In this document: piece after piece, positions 7,423 to 16,384 of the stretch
How positions within the stretch are numbered: the stretch's first letter is position 1
Layout: every line of letters starts with the position of its first letter
Source: an uncultured Clostridia bacterium
GTDB taxonomy: Bacteria; Bacillota; Clostridia; Lachnospirales; Anaerotignaceae
Length of the DNA: 64,000 nt
Direction of reading: 5' to 3'
Assembly (NCBI GenBank): GCA_945868505.1
Contig: CAMBLO010000003.1
Span: forward strand, 1 to 64,000
Position numbers and translations under genes: made by a program
Notes under the pieces: generated by a model
Told to the model about the DNA's origin: nothing
Databases searched by the model: none
Seen by the model: the letters and a program-made list of their open reading frames with translations, nothing else

Positions 7423-9828
7423 TTATTCTTCCTGTCCCTGGGCTCTCTTGTCAAAGGCTTTCAGCTTTTTCATGACCTTGCCATGAACGCTGCCCACAGG
7501 GAAATTGCCCGCCTTATTCTTCTTGCCCGCAGGGGTACCCATCAACAGCTCAATGCCCTCATCAATATGGGAAATGGGATAGATATGGAACACGCCCTTT
7601 CGTACCGCTTCCACCACTTCATCCTTCAATACCAAATCCTTCACGTTGGAAACGGGGATGATAACGCCCTGCGTCCCTGTCAGGCCCCGCTTTTTGCAAA
7701 GATCAAAAAAGCCTTCGATTTTGTAGGTCACACCGCCGATAGCCTGAATCTCCCCTTTCTGGTTCACAGAACCTGTCACCGCCAAATCCTGACGGATGGG
7801 CAGCTCGGAAAGGGAAGACAGGATGCAGTACAACTCCGTACTGGAGGCACTGTCCCCGTCAATGCCGTTATAATTCTGCTCGAAGCAGACACGGCAGCTT
7901 AAGGACAGAGGGAAATTCTGGGCATAGGTCTGCCCCAAAAAGCCCGTGATAATCTGCACACCCTTATCATGGGTCTGCCCGCTCATGCGGGCCTCTTTTT
8001 CGATATTGACAATGCCGGATTTCCCCACATAGGTAGTGGCTGTAATGCGGGAAGGGTTGCCAAAGGCATAGCTGCCCATATCCAGAACCGCAAGACCGTT
8101 AATCTGGCCCACCTCTGCCCCCTCCGTATCAATCATAATCACGTTTTCTTCCAGCATCTCATCCAGCTTTTCCTCGTACAGCTTCATCCGCTGTTCCTTT
8201 TCATAGATGGTCTTTTTGATATGCTCCGCCGTCACCAGCTCTGCCCCTTCCAGCTTCGCCCATGTGACTGCTTCACAAAGGATTTCCGCCAGATGGTTGA
8301 AACGGGTGGAAAGCTTATCCTGCCGCTCCGCCGTGCGGGAGGAATATTCTATAATGGCGCAAACAGCGCTGGCATCAAACTCCATGCTTTTTTCCCTGTC
8401 CACAAAACGCTTGATGAACTGAGCGATTTTCTGGATATTTTCATCGGTACGGGGCATTTCATAATCGAAATCCGCCCGAATCTTGAAGAATTTATCAAAT
8501 TCCTCATCATAACTATTCAGCACATCATAATAATAGCTGCTGCCAATCATGATAACCTTGATATTCGCAGGGATGGGCTCCGGCTTCAAGGTCGGCGCCA
8601 CCACTGCCCCCAACTGCTCCCGAACAGAATCCATCATAATCTCTTTTGTCTTGATAACACGGCGCAATGCCTCCCACGCCTGGGGGGTGGTCAAAATATC
8701 CTGAGCCTGAACAATCAGATAGCCGCCGTTGGCCTTATGGAACAGACCGCTCTTAATCTTCATAAAGTCCGTGGTCAGGTTACCAAATTCGCTGTCATAT
8801 TCCACTTCCCCCACCAGATTGCTGTAAGTAGGGTTAAAGGTAACCACCACAGGTGCGCCCTTGCTCTTGCTGTGGTCTACAATCAGGTTGACCTTATATT
8901 TCAGGGTCACATCCTCCGCAGGCTTTTTCCCCAGCATGGGCAGCAGAGATGCCAGTCCTTCCTCGCCATCGTCCTCCTCATCGAAAAACTGGTCGATATT
9001 TTCCAGTACATCCTCCTGCACATCGTTAATATAGGAAATGACTCTTTCATAAGCCTGATATTTTTCCTGCACCGCGTTCACATGATGCCCGATGGCAAAC
9101 ATGCCTGTTTTATAATCCAGCTGGTCCATCTGCCGTTTGGATTCCTTATCCAAATCCCGCAGTTCCCGCATGATGGTTCCCGCCTTTTCCTGCACCATCT
9201 GGGAATTTTTCTCTACAATTTCCTTGGCTTCTTCGGAAAGCTCATCGTAATCCTCTTCGCCCACAGGCTTGCCCTCCACCACAGGCATGAAGAAAATGCC
9301 GGAATTGGTGGTTTTCACCTGAAAATCATATTCCCCCGCCATTTTGCTCATTTCATCCATGAGGGCGTCCCGTTTTTCATCAAAGGAACGGAGCAGGGTA
9401 TTTTTCTGGGCATCGTAATCATCGGTGCGGAAGGCTTTTTGCAATTCCGTTTTGAACAACTGCACCAGCTCCGCCATATCCTCCTTAAACTGCTTGCCCA
9501 TGCCCGCCTCAAAGCGGAGAGCCAAGGGGCTTCTGGGGTTCTGGAAATTATAAACATAGCACCAGTCATAGGGGACTTCCTCCGTTTCCGCCAGCTTTTC
9601 CGTGCTGCTGCGGGCGTAGGTGGTCTTGCCTGTGCCGGAAGGCCCTGCCATATAAATGTTATAGCCCTTCATCTTTACCGCCAGACCAAAATCAAAGGCC
9701 TTTACCGCCCTGTCCTGCCCGATGACCCCCTCCAAGGGTGTCAGCTCCGCAGTGGTCTGAAACTGCAATTCCTCAGGAAAACAGTGTTTTTTCAACTGTG
9801 TATAGTCCAATTCAAAAGGTTTCGCCAA
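7423..9828 (-). CDS. Lon-related ATP-dependent protease (LonH/YcbZ type)
   Basis: About 801 residues. An N-terminal region with Walker A (AGPSGTGKTTYARS, near residue 62) carries a long helical insertion, followed by a C-terminal Lon protease domain. The Ser-Lys dyad is visible: serine in DGDSASSTE near residue 659 and lysine in GGVTYKIEGF near 702. This matches the Lon-related family of E. coli YcbZ rather than classical Lon. The start is uncertain: AAAGGAG abuts the ATG at 9837, so the TTG at 9828 with a nine-base spacer is preferred. Last gene of a run with tsaE, tsaB and rimI. Confidence 0.85.
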   Translation of the reverse strand: MAKPFELDYTQLKKHCFPEELQFQTTAELTPLEGVIGQDRAVKAFDFGLAVKMKGYNIYMAGPSGTGKTTYARSSTEKLAETEEVPYDWCYVYNFQNPRSPLALRFEAGMGKQFKEDMAELVQLFKTELQKAFRTDDYDAQKNTLLRSFDEKRDALMDEMSKMAGEYDFQVKTTNSGIFFMPVVEGKPVGEEDYDELSEEAKEIVEKNSQMVQEKAGTIMRELRDLDKESKRQMDQLDYKTGMFAIGHHVNAVQEKYQAYERVISYINDVQEDVLENIDQFFDEEDDGEEGLASLLPMLGKKPAEDVTLKYKVNLIVDHSKSKGAPVVVTFNPTYSNLVGEVEYDSEFGNLTTDFMKIKSGLFHKANGGYLIVQAQDILTTPQAWEALRRVIKTKEIMMDSVREQLGAVVAPTLKPEPIPANIKVIMIGSSYYYDVLNSYDEEFDKFFKIRADFDYEMPRTDENIQKIAQFIKRFVDREKSMEFDASAVCAIIEYSSRTAERQDKLSTRFNHLAEILCEAVTWAKLEGAELVTAEHIKKTIYEKEQRMKLYEEKLDEMLEENVIMIDTEGAEVGQINGLAVLDMGSYAFGNPSRITATTYVGKSGIVNIEKEARMSGQTHDKGVQIITGFLGQTYAQNFPLSLSCRVCFEQNYNGIDGDSASSTELYCILSSLSELPIRQDLAVTGSVNQKGEIQAIGGVTYKIEGFFDLCKKRGLTGTQGVIIPVSNVKDLVLKDEVVEAVRKGVFHIYPISHIDEGIELLMGTPAGKKNKAGNFPVGSVHGKVMKKLKAFDKRAQGQEE

Positions 9829-9901
9829 TTTTTTCATCTCCTTTGCAGAAAACGCTGAAATGCCATACACATCTCAGCGCCCCTAGTTTCATACAGATTT
9901 A

Positions 9902-10378
9902 TCAGTCTTTTAAGGTTTCTTCGTAATTTTCATAGAAAGGGAAATATTTCCACATAATGATGGCATCTTCCTTGGTATCGGGATAATAATTCTTGCGGAT
10001 GCCCTCTGCCTTGAAGCCGTATTTATGATACAGCGCCTGAGCGGGGGCATTGCCCATCCGCACCTCAAGGGTAATGCCAATCATTTCTTTTTCCAAAGCC
10101 ACTTCAATGAGCTTTTCCATCAGCATACTGCCGATGCCCTTGCCGCGCACCTCTTCCAATACACCTACGTTGGTGATATGCCCTTCCGTGATAACATGCC
10201 ACATACCGGCATAGCCAACAATCTTCCCATCCATCACAGCCACATAATAAATCGCCATGAAGTTTTCCTTGACCTCTCTCTCAAAGTCGGCACGGGTCCA
10301 AGGAATGGAAAAGGTAGCCTCCTCCAGCGCCAGCACGCCGTCAATATGTTCTTCCGTCATGGGGATAATTTCAATCAT
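9902..10378 (-). CDS. rimI: Ribosomal protein S18-alanine N-acetyltransferase
   Basis: A 158-residue GNAT acetyltransferase. The acetyl-CoA loop VRGKGIGSMLM (near residue 78) and the C-terminal NAPAQALYHKYGFK segment are typical of RimI, which acetylates the N-terminus of ribosomal protein S18. Its ATG overlaps the tsaB stop codon (ATGA), and tsaE-tsaB-rimI is a classical bacterial gene order. RimI and TsaB have unrelated roles despite the linkage. Confidence 0.9.
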   Translation of the reverse strand: MIEIIPMTEEHIDGVLALEEATFSIPWTRADFEREVKENFMAIYYVAVMDGKIVGYAGMWHVITEGHITNVGVLEEVRGKGIGSMLMEKLIEVALEKEMIGITLEVRMGNAPAQALYHKYGFKAEGIRKNYYPDTKEDAIIMWKYFPFYENYEETLKD

Positions 10379-11088
10379 TCTCCCTGTTCCTCCTTCGCCA
10401 AACGTTCTTCCCGTTCTCTTTCCGCCTGGGATTTTCTCAGATAAATGAGTTCAAATTCGTCGCCACTTTTTGCCATGCCTTCCTCTGCCAGAATACAGCC
10501 CAAAGCCGCCACCGTTGCCCCTCTCTGCATATTGCAGTAGGCAGGCGCAAAGAGAAAATCGGGGTTCCGTTCCAGTTTTTCCCTGTGGACAGGCACGCCG
10601 TCCCCCAGGAAAATGACTTCACTTTCAAACATCTCGGCGATTTCGATGATACGTTCAATGGAATCTGCCATATGGTCTGTCAGGCGGATCAGCTTGCCGT
10701 CCTCCCACATATAGAAGGCAGCATAGACCTGATTTCTTCTGGCATCCATGATGGGGCAGATAAATTTATTTGCTTCAAACACATTATATGCCAGGGCATC
10801 CAATGTGGGAACGGCAACCAGCGGCTTGTCCAATGCCAGCGCAAGGCCCTTTGCCGTAGCCGCACCGATGCGCAAGCCTGTAAAAGAGCCGGGGCCCGAT
10901 GCACAGGCGATGCAGTCGATGGTAGACTTATCCGTTTCTGTCCGCTCAATGATTTCCGCAATCATGGGCATAATGGTCTGGCTGTGGGTCAGCTTATAAT
11001 TTAATGTAAATTCCGCAATCAGCTTATCATCCTCCACCAGAGCGGCACTGGCTGTCTGCCCTGTGGTATCAATCCCTAAAATTTTCAT
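10375..11088 (-). CDS. tsaB: tRNA threonylcarbamoyladenosine biosynthesis protein TsaB
   Basis: About 237 residues. The ASKHA fold is recognised by the N-terminal ILGIDTTGQTASAAL and GPGSFTGLRIG near residue 70. TsaB is the non-catalytic partner that bridges TsaD and TsaE in making the t6A37 modification of ANN-reading tRNAs. The ATG at 11088 has AGGAGG seven bases upstream; a GTG two codons earlier overlaps the tsaE end and lacks that spacing. Length is normal. Confidence 0.95.
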   Translation of the reverse strand: MKILGIDTTGQTASAALVEDDKLIAEFTLNYKLTHSQTIMPMIAEIIERTETDKSTIDCIACASGPGSFTGLRIGAATAKGLALALDKPLVAVPTLDALAYNVFEANKFICPIMDARRNQVYAAFYMWEDGKLIRLTDHMADSIERIIEIAEMFESEVIFLGDGVPVHREKLERNPDFLFAPAYCNMQRGATVAALGCILAEEGMAKSGDEFELIYLRKSQAEREREERLAKEEQGE

Positions 11089-11090
11089 GC

Positions 11091-11522
11091 TCACCCCTCC
11101 TGTCTGATGGTGATACAGCGATAATCGTCATCCTTGGTATAATCTTTTTCCACGGTAATCCAGATGGCATCCTCGGGAATCAGGTCTTTCACCAGTTCCG
11201 CCCATTCCACCAAGCAAACGCCCTCGCCGTAAAAATATTCTTCATAGCCTGTGTCCTCCATTTCCTCCTCGCAGGAAATGCGGTACACATCGAAATGGTA
11301 CAGGGGCAGTCTGCCTTCGTATTCATTCACAATGGCAAAGGTGGGACTTGTCACATGTTCTGTGATGCCCAGCCCCTTGGCAAAGCCCTTGGTAAAAACC
11401 GTCTTACCAACGCCCAAGTCGCCGCTGAGGCAGAAAATCTGCCCCACCTTGGCTTCCCGTCCCATTTTTTCCCCCAAGGCTTCTGTTTCCTTGGGGTCGT
11501 ATGTTTCGATTCTCTCGTTCAT
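11091..11522 (-). CDS. tsaE: tRNA threonylcarbamoyladenosine biosynthesis ATPase TsaE
   Basis: A 143-residue P-loop ATPase of the t6A pathway. Walker A GDLGVGKTVFTKGFAKGLG is near residue 35 and the family segment VTSPTFAIVNEYEG follows. It drives turnover of the TsaBDE complex. It runs into tsaB with almost no gap, and TsaD is not in the window. The upstream neighbour ends 10 bases before its start. Confidence 0.95.
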   Translation of the reverse strand: MNERIETYDPKETEALGEKMGREAKVGQIFCLSGDLGVGKTVFTKGFAKGLGITEHVTSPTFAIVNEYEGRLPLYHFDVYRISCEEEMEDTGYEEYFYGEGVCLVEWAELVKDLIPEDAIWITVEKDYTKDDDYRCITIRQEG

Positions 11523-11532
11523 AATCTCATCC

Positions 11533-13416
11533 TCAATAAATAAAGATTGCTGTCACATCTGTATCCAAAACCCGTGCATTTTTGCCGTCGAAATAATACA
11601 GATCGCCCAAGCCTTCGTTCACATCATAGCTGCTGATATAAACCAGCTTGCCGTTGCCCTTATACTGGAAAGCAAAGACATTTTCATCAATCACTGTTTC
11701 TTCCTTGCCAGCCCAGTATCTCAGCTGACCATTGCCTGTGGTGCTATCCGCATCGGCAACATAGTATACGGCATCATCAGTAAACTGCACACCGCAGGCA
11801 CCAAGGATTGTTGTTTCGCTGCCCGCCATAGAAAGTGTGCCTTCGCCGTTTGCATAATCATAATAATAGAACAGATTGCCGCCCACGAATGCAAAGTTTT
11901 CCACATCCATTGCCACTGCTTCGGCTTCTGCCGCCTTGCCAATCTCCATTTCCATCAGGATATTGCCCCCTGTGTTGGGGTCGCTTGTCAGGTAGGCTGC
12001 CTTTTTGCCATCGGCAAAAATCTTCATGGTATCAGGCTGCACCTTATAGCCTTCCAGTACTTCCAGATTGCCTGCTGTATCTGCCAGGAAGGTTTCCACA
12101 CCGCCATAGGACAGGGACATATAGTAAATATATTCCACCATATCCAGACCGCCATCAAGTACAGACAGTCTCAGAGGTGTAAATTCTTTTGCTTTATAGC
12201 CGATCACATAGGGTCTGTCGTGTTCCATCCCAACGGCAGAAATCACGTTATCTGCCACCAATACGCTCTTGCCCCCTGTCAGCACATAACATTCCTGCAG
12301 CAAGGGTGCAAAGCCTTCGCCATTGTCAGCGGCTTCACGGATGGCATCTCTCTGCAGCTTCTTTTCATAGGCTTCGCCGTCGGCTTCTGTTAGGGCTGCA
12401 TCGGATTCCGCCATATCATCCACGATGATATCTCTATACAAAACAGGCTCATCAGGTGTTTTGCAGTACAGAACATCCTTGCCGTTGGGCATCATTTCCA
12501 TAGTATAGATATTTTCTACTACCAACACAGGTTCCTTTCCGTCAAAAGCATAGCTGTAAAGGTTGTAGCCTTCCGCAGCTCTTGCCACGAAATACAGGAT
12601 ACCGCTTTTTTCCGCCATAACGTATGTTTCCGCCGCGTCTGTCAGGGGCAGGGCATTGCCTTCCTCTACCACTGTGGCATTCAGCATACCATAGCCATCG
12701 ATAAACGCCAGATATTTGCCATCGCCGCTGAGGGCATAAACTTCATTTTCCAGATGGATGCCATCTGCAATAGAGCGTACCTCTGTGCCGTCAAAGGTAC
12801 ACAGCTCCATGGCCTCGTCCTTTTCTTTCAGATAAGCTACCACTTCGCCGTTTTTGCTGGTCATATAATCATATACGTTGCTGTCGATTTGTTCTGTTTC
12901 CGCAGAAGCATTCTTTGTATCCTTGCGGTACAAATCAAAAGCACCTGTTTCATCGATATCATCGGCGAAATATGCCCAATGGCCTTCTTCTGCCACGCTT
13001 GCGCCCCATGCGGTATAGAAGTAGTGGTAGGAACCGCCTTCGCTGATGCCTTCCTGCAGCAGGTAAGGGTCGTTTTTCAAATCATAGAAATACAGGTCAT
13101 TGTCCTTGGCATACAAAACCCCCGTATCCTGCACGCTGCCGCCGCCGGGCAGCATCCAGCAGTATGCCAGAACTGCAATAAATACTGCCAGCCCCACGAT
13201 GATGCCAACAATATTGCTGCCTTCCTTTTCCGCTTTCTTCTCTTCCGCAGGAATCGGCTCAGCTGCCTTTTCTGACGCCGCAAGCGCTTCTTCTTCTTCG
13301 GCGGGTTGTTCTTCCGCCTGTGCTTCCTCTTCTATTTCTATTTCTTCAGGAATCGGTTCTGTTTCCGGCGTTTCCTGTTCTAATTCCAATTCTTCTTTCT
13401 TTTCCAATTCATCCAT
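11533..13416 (-). CDS. Membrane-anchored protein with acidic N-terminus and propeller-like exterior
   Basis: About 627 residues, not recognised as a named family. The first 80 residues are dominated by Glu, Pro and Ala, then one transmembrane helix (GIIVGLAVFIAVLAYCW) places about 500 residues outside. The outer part repeats short units ending in patterns such as LYFYDLKNDPYL, LYFVARAAEGYNLYSY and KLVYISSYD, like DUF5050 or TolB-like beta-propellers. A sensor or structural role in the envelope is possible, but no catalytic motif is seen. The ATG at 13416 has GGAGG nine bases upstream. It lies between a basic small protein and tsaE. Confidence 0.7.
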   Translation of the reverse strand: MDELEKKEELELEQETPETEPIPEEIEIEEEAQAEEQPAEEEEALAASEKAAEPIPAEEKKAEKEGSNIVGIIVGLAVFIAVLAYCWMLPGGGSVQDTGVLYAKDNDLYFYDLKNDPYLLQEGISEGGSYHYFYTAWGASVAEEGHWAYFADDIDETGAFDLYRKDTKNASAETEQIDSNVYDYMTSKNGEVVAYLKEKDEAMELCTFDGTEVRSIADGIHLENEVYALSGDGKYLAFIDGYGMLNATVVEEGNALPLTDAAETYVMAEKSGILYFVARAAEGYNLYSYAFDGKEPVLVVENIYTMEMMPNGKDVLYCKTPDEPVLYRDIIVDDMAESDAALTEADGEAYEKKLQRDAIREAADNGEGFAPLLQECYVLTGGKSVLVADNVISAVGMEHDRPYVIGYKAKEFTPLRLSVLDGGLDMVEYIYYMSLSYGGVETFLADTAGNLEVLEGYKVQPDTMKIFADGKKAAYLTSDPNTGGNILMEMEIGKAAEAEAVAMDVENFAFVGGNLFYYYDYANGEGTLSMAGSETTILGACGVQFTDDAVYYVADADSTTGNGQLRYWAGKEETVIDENVFAFQYKGNGKLVYISSYDVNEGLGDLYYFDGKNARVLDTDVTAIFIY

Positions 13417-13450
13417 TTGTGGCGTCCTCCTCATCCATTGTGATTTATGC

Positions 13451-13723
13451 TTAAAAATATCTGTTCCAGATCGCCAAAGCAACACGCCCAATGCTTTTGG
13501 TATTCTTCACAGCCTTACGGTTCCGTTTTTTGCGGATTTGTTTCTTTTCCCCTTTCAAAGCCTGTTTGGCTGCTCTTTTTGCCGCCCTTTGCATGGCTTT
13601 CCGGGTCGTCTTTTTCTTTTCGCCGGGAAATTTTTTCTTCAGATCCAGTGCTTTTTTGCCGACCGTAACTGCTTTCAGCCCCATTTGGGCTGCGCTGATG
13701 CCTGTTTTCACCTTCGGATCCAT
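13451..13723 (-). CDS. Small, very basic protein of unknown function
   Basis: About 90 residues, extremely rich in Lys and Arg (KKFPGEKKKTTRKAMQRAAK and similar), with no transmembrane segment. Composition fits a nucleic-acid- or ribosome-binding protein, but no family is recognised. The ATG at 13723 is preceded by AAGGAAGGGGG; an upstream ATG at 13756 has no site. A -10 TATACT lies about 35 bases upstream. It may be the first gene of the leftward run to the LonH-like protease. Confidence 0.6.
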   Translation of the reverse strand: MDPKVKTGISAAQMGLKAVTVGKKALDLKKKFPGEKKKTTRKAMQRAAKRAAKQALKGEKKQIRKKRNRKAVKNTKSIGRVALAIWNRYF

Positions 13724-13846
13724 GAAAAGCCCCCTTCCTTTTGAGAGTTTTTGCATCTATATAGTATAACAAATGATACCCACAAAGTCCACTCTCACAA
13801 TTGTTAACGAATTGTTACAAAATTTGAATTTTTAATGAAATTTTAG

Positions 13847-13875
13847 TTTACAAATCCGTATTCTTCCATTATAAT
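13847..13875 (+). promoter_or_regulatory. Promoter of the M23 peptidase gene
   Basis: TTTACA (13847-13852), 17 bases, TATAAT (13870-13875), about 40 bases before the ATG. Confidence 0.75.
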
Positions 13876-13916
13876 ACTTTTTGGATAGAAAAACAGAAAG
13901 GTGAGAGACACCACGT

Positions 13917-14918
13917 ATGAGTGAAAATCAAAATCATGAAGAACAACAGAAGCATTTCCTGACGCTTCATATTTCTCATAAAGGCCAGCAGAAAACACTG
14001 CATTTCCGCATTCGCCACGCCGCAGCCATTTGTGCAACAGCAGCGGTTCTGGTAGGCGGCGCAGTTTTCTCCGTTGGTGCTTATCAGAAAACGAAAACAG
14101 ACCTGCAGGCTTCCGAAGAGCAGCTCTTGGAAACAGAACGGGAAAACCGTAAGCTGGAACAGAGAGCAGAACTTTTGCAGAACGAAAATAACGAATATAC
14201 AAAAAACATTGATGCAATCCAGAACAAAACCACAGAACTGGAACAAAAAATGAACGAGATTCAGACCGTGAAGGATGACCTTTACGATCAGATCAACAGC
14301 ATGAGTTCTTCCGATTCCTCTTCCGCTGCCCTTACAGCAGTGACCACAGCTCTGGAAACCTCTGATGTTGCCCCCACTTTTACAAACATCATCAGCACAT
14401 CCTATAACAAAGCATCTACCCTTTCCGCGCAGCTGGATAAAATGAATGCTATGATGGATGAAACAGGAGTTTCCTTCACTTCCGTAGCGGCAGATGTCAC
14501 TTATGCTTTGGCCTGCCAGAACAACATCCCCAACGGCTGGCCCGTGGAAAGCAGAATCGTTTCCACCGAATTCAACCCCACTGCGGATGCTTCCATCAGT
14601 GACGGCAGAAAGCATTATGGTATGGATATCTCCACCCAAAGCCAGATCATCCCCATCTCTGCCACTGCAGCAGGCACAGTCACAACAGCGACATTCCATC
14701 CCGAATTCGGCTTCTATGTGGTCATCGATCATTATAACGGCTTCACAACACTGTATGCCCATTGCACAGAATTGAACGTGAACGTGGGCGATAAAGTGAA
14801 ACGAGGCGATATCATCGGCACCACAGGTACCACAGGCATGTCCAGCGGTATCCATTGCCACTATGAAATTCAGCTGAATGGTGTTTATCAAAACCCCAGA
14901 GATTATCTCGGCGAATAA
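13917..14918 (+). CDS. M23 family metallopeptidase with coiled coil
   Basis: A 333-residue envelope protein. A short cytoplasmic N-terminus precedes one transmembrane helix (AAAICATAAVLVGGAVFSVG, residues 36-55), then a coiled coil (about 60-120), then a C-terminal LytM/M23 domain. The zinc site is complete: HYGMD near residue 233 and the HCH motif (HCHYEIQLNG) near 312. It should cleave peptide cross-links in peptidoglycan or act as an amidase activator, and the layout resembles spore or division hydrolases. It is transcribed alone from its own promoter. Confidence 0.9.
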   Translation: MSENQNHEEQQKHFLTLHISHKGQQKTLHFRIRHAAAICATAAVLVGGAVFSVGAYQKTKTDLQASEEQLLETERENRKLEQRAELLQNENNEYTKNIDAIQNKTTELEQKMNEIQTVKDDLYDQINSMSSSDSSSAALTAVTTALETSDVAPTFTNIISTSYNKASTLSAQLDKMNAMMDETGVSFTSVAADVTYALACQNNIPNGWPVESRIVSTEFNPTADASISDGRKHYGMDISTQSQIIPISATAAGTVTTATFHPEFGFYVVIDHYNGFTTLYAHCTELNVNVGDKVKRGDIIGTTGTTGMSSGIHCHYEIQLNGVYQNPRDYLGE

Positions 14919-14926
14919 AAAATCAA

Positions 14927-14957
14927 CCTCAACTCCCACGGGAGCTGAGGTTTTTTT
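14927..14957 (+). terminator. Terminator of the M23 peptidase gene
   Basis: A CCTCAaCTCCC/GGGAGcTGAGG hairpin followed by seven T. The opposite strand also ends in a T-rich run, so it may serve both convergent genes. Confidence 0.9.
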
Positions 14958-14977
14958 AATGGGCGGATGCCTTTTCC

Positions 14978-15298
14978 TTATTCATATCTGACTGCTGTTC
15001 CGGAAGCGGTTACCATCAGCATACCGTTATCTGCACCCAACACTTCATAATCAATATCCACGCCCACAACGGCGTTTGCACCCATCTGTGCCGCCCGTTC
15101 CTGCATTTCACGGATGGCATTTTCTCTGGCAGCGATTAGTTCCCCTTCGTATGTATTGGAACGACCGCCGAAAATATTCGTCAGCCCCGCCATGATATCC
15201 TTTACCATATTGACACCGGAAATGACTTCGCCAAATACAATGCCTTTGTACTCTACGATTTTTTTGCCTTCAATGCCGTTTGTTGTCGTTACGATCAT
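14978..15298 (-). CDS. YbjQ family (UPF0145) protein
   Basis: A 106-residue cytoplasmic protein of the YbjQ/UPF0145 family. Typical segments are present: [17 protein letters not shown] near residue 20, the [19 protein letters not shown] centre and the [16 protein letters not shown] strand. The fold is pentameric in known structures; the function is not established. It is complete and follows a YdcF-type gene by 12 bases. Confidence 0.9.
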   Translation of the reverse strand: MIVTTTNGIEGKKIVEYKGIVFGEVISGVNMVKDIMAGLTNIFGGRSNTYEGELIAARENAIREMQERAAQMGANAVVGVDIDYEVLGADNGMLMVTASGTAVRYE

Positions 15299-15310
15299 TT
15301 TCCTTCCTCC

Positions 15311-15988
15311 TTAATCATTCGTCAAATCCCCATTCCCGCTAACAGGAATGGCTTCTCCTAAATATTTCGGTTTCGGCTGCATCCACGCAGTGCAGAAATC
15401 CTTGGCTCTTGCCAGCATTTCCCGGAATTCCCGATAGGCCTGCCCGTGATAATTCACATCCAAGGCAGCCACACCATAGGCCTCCAGCCCCAGCTTTTCC
15501 GCCACATACAATGCCCTTGGCAAATGATATTCCTGGGTCACAATGATGACCTTCTCCACACAGAACACATCCCTCGCCCGATACATACTGTCATAGGTGG
15601 AAAAACCCGCATGGTCCATGAAGATATCCTCGGAGGGGATGCCCCGTTCCATGGCAAAATACTTCATGGTATTTACCTCGTCATATTCCTTTCGCCCGTG
15701 GTCGCCGCTCATCAAAAGCTTCTCCGCAGCCCCCGCTTCATATAAAGCGATGCCCGTTTCCAGCCTGTCCCGCAGCATCAGGCTTGGCGTACCGTCCTCC
15801 CGCACACCGCAGCCCAAAATCAGGATACAATCTGCATCCAGCTTCGCCGCCTCCTCTGCCGAAAGGATGCGCTCCGCCGTATGACTTTTCATATAGGAAC
15901 TCAAGCCAAAAACAGCCAAAATCCCAATCATCCCAAGGAAAAACAGACATAAAATCACCCGTTTCGCCCCAATTTTCATTCTTTCCAT
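15311..15988 (-). CDS. YdcF/SanA-family (DUF218) membrane protein
   Basis: A 225-residue protein with an N-terminal transmembrane helix (VILCLFFLGMIGILAVFGLS) and a DUF218 domain. Family motifs are DCILILGCGVREDGTPS near residue 52, LLMSGDHG near 90 and the EYHLPRALYVAEKLG segment near 155. This resembles SanA/ElyC proteins, linked to envelope integrity and undecaprenyl-phosphate metabolism; the exact reaction is unknown. The ATG at 15988 has a very short spacer to AGAGG, so the ATG three codons downstream is a possible start. Confidence 0.85.
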   Translation of the reverse strand: MERMKIGAKRVILCLFFLGMIGILAVFGLSSYMKSHTAERILSAEEAAKLDADCILILGCGVREDGTPSLMLRDRLETGIALYEAGAAEKLLMSGDHGRKEYDEVNTMKYFAMERGIPSEDIFMDHAGFSTYDSMYRARDVFCVEKVIIVTQEYHLPRALYVAEKLGLEAYGVAALDVNYHGQAYREFREMLARAKDFCTAWMQPKPKYLGEAIPVSGNGDLTND

Positions 15989-15994
15989 AACCTC

Positions 15995-16372
15995 TTATAT
16001 CTTTCGAATCTCTGCTCCAAAGGGTGTCAATGCCAGCATGGCAAATTTAAAATGCTGCAGACCGAAAGGAATCCCCACAATAGTCAAACAGCAGGCAATT
16101 CCCATTGCCACAGAAGCCAACGCCAGCTCCACACCGCAGAGCAGCACCCAAATCACATTCAAAAGAATGGAGCCGGAGCCCATATTGCCGTAATAAATCT
16201 TCTTCCCAAAGGGACAAAGGGCCATCCTAGCAAATTTGAAGCATTGGGTTCCAATAGGGATGCCAATGACAGTGATACAGCAAAGGCAGCCTGCCAAAAG
16301 CCAGCCGATGGCGGAAAACAAGCCGCCAAAAATCACCCACAATACATTTCCTAAAACCTGAAGTATGGACAT
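15995..16372 (-). CDS. YccF domain inner-membrane protein
   Basis: About 125 residues. Two related halves each hold hydrophobic helices and the motif GIPIGTQCFKFARMALCPFG or GIPFGLQHFKFAMLALTPFG, which defines the YccF family. It is an integral membrane protein of unknown function. The ATG at 16372 is preferred because AGGAGG lies seven bases upstream, while the ATG two codons earlier overlaps that site. Confidence 0.88.
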   Translation of the reverse strand: MSILQVLGNVLWVIFGGLFSAIGWLLAGCLCCITVIGIPIGTQCFKFARMALCPFGKKIYYGNMGSGSILLNVIWVLLCGVELALASVAMGIACCLTIVGIPFGLQHFKFAMLALTPFGAEIRKI

Positions 16373-16384
16373 GACCATTCCTCC

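Noticed and set aside
13869..14939. Leftward Cys/His-rich open frame opposite the M23 peptidase gene
   Set aside because: It is the reverse complement of the peptidase reading frame; the cysteines come from that, not from a metal-binding protein.
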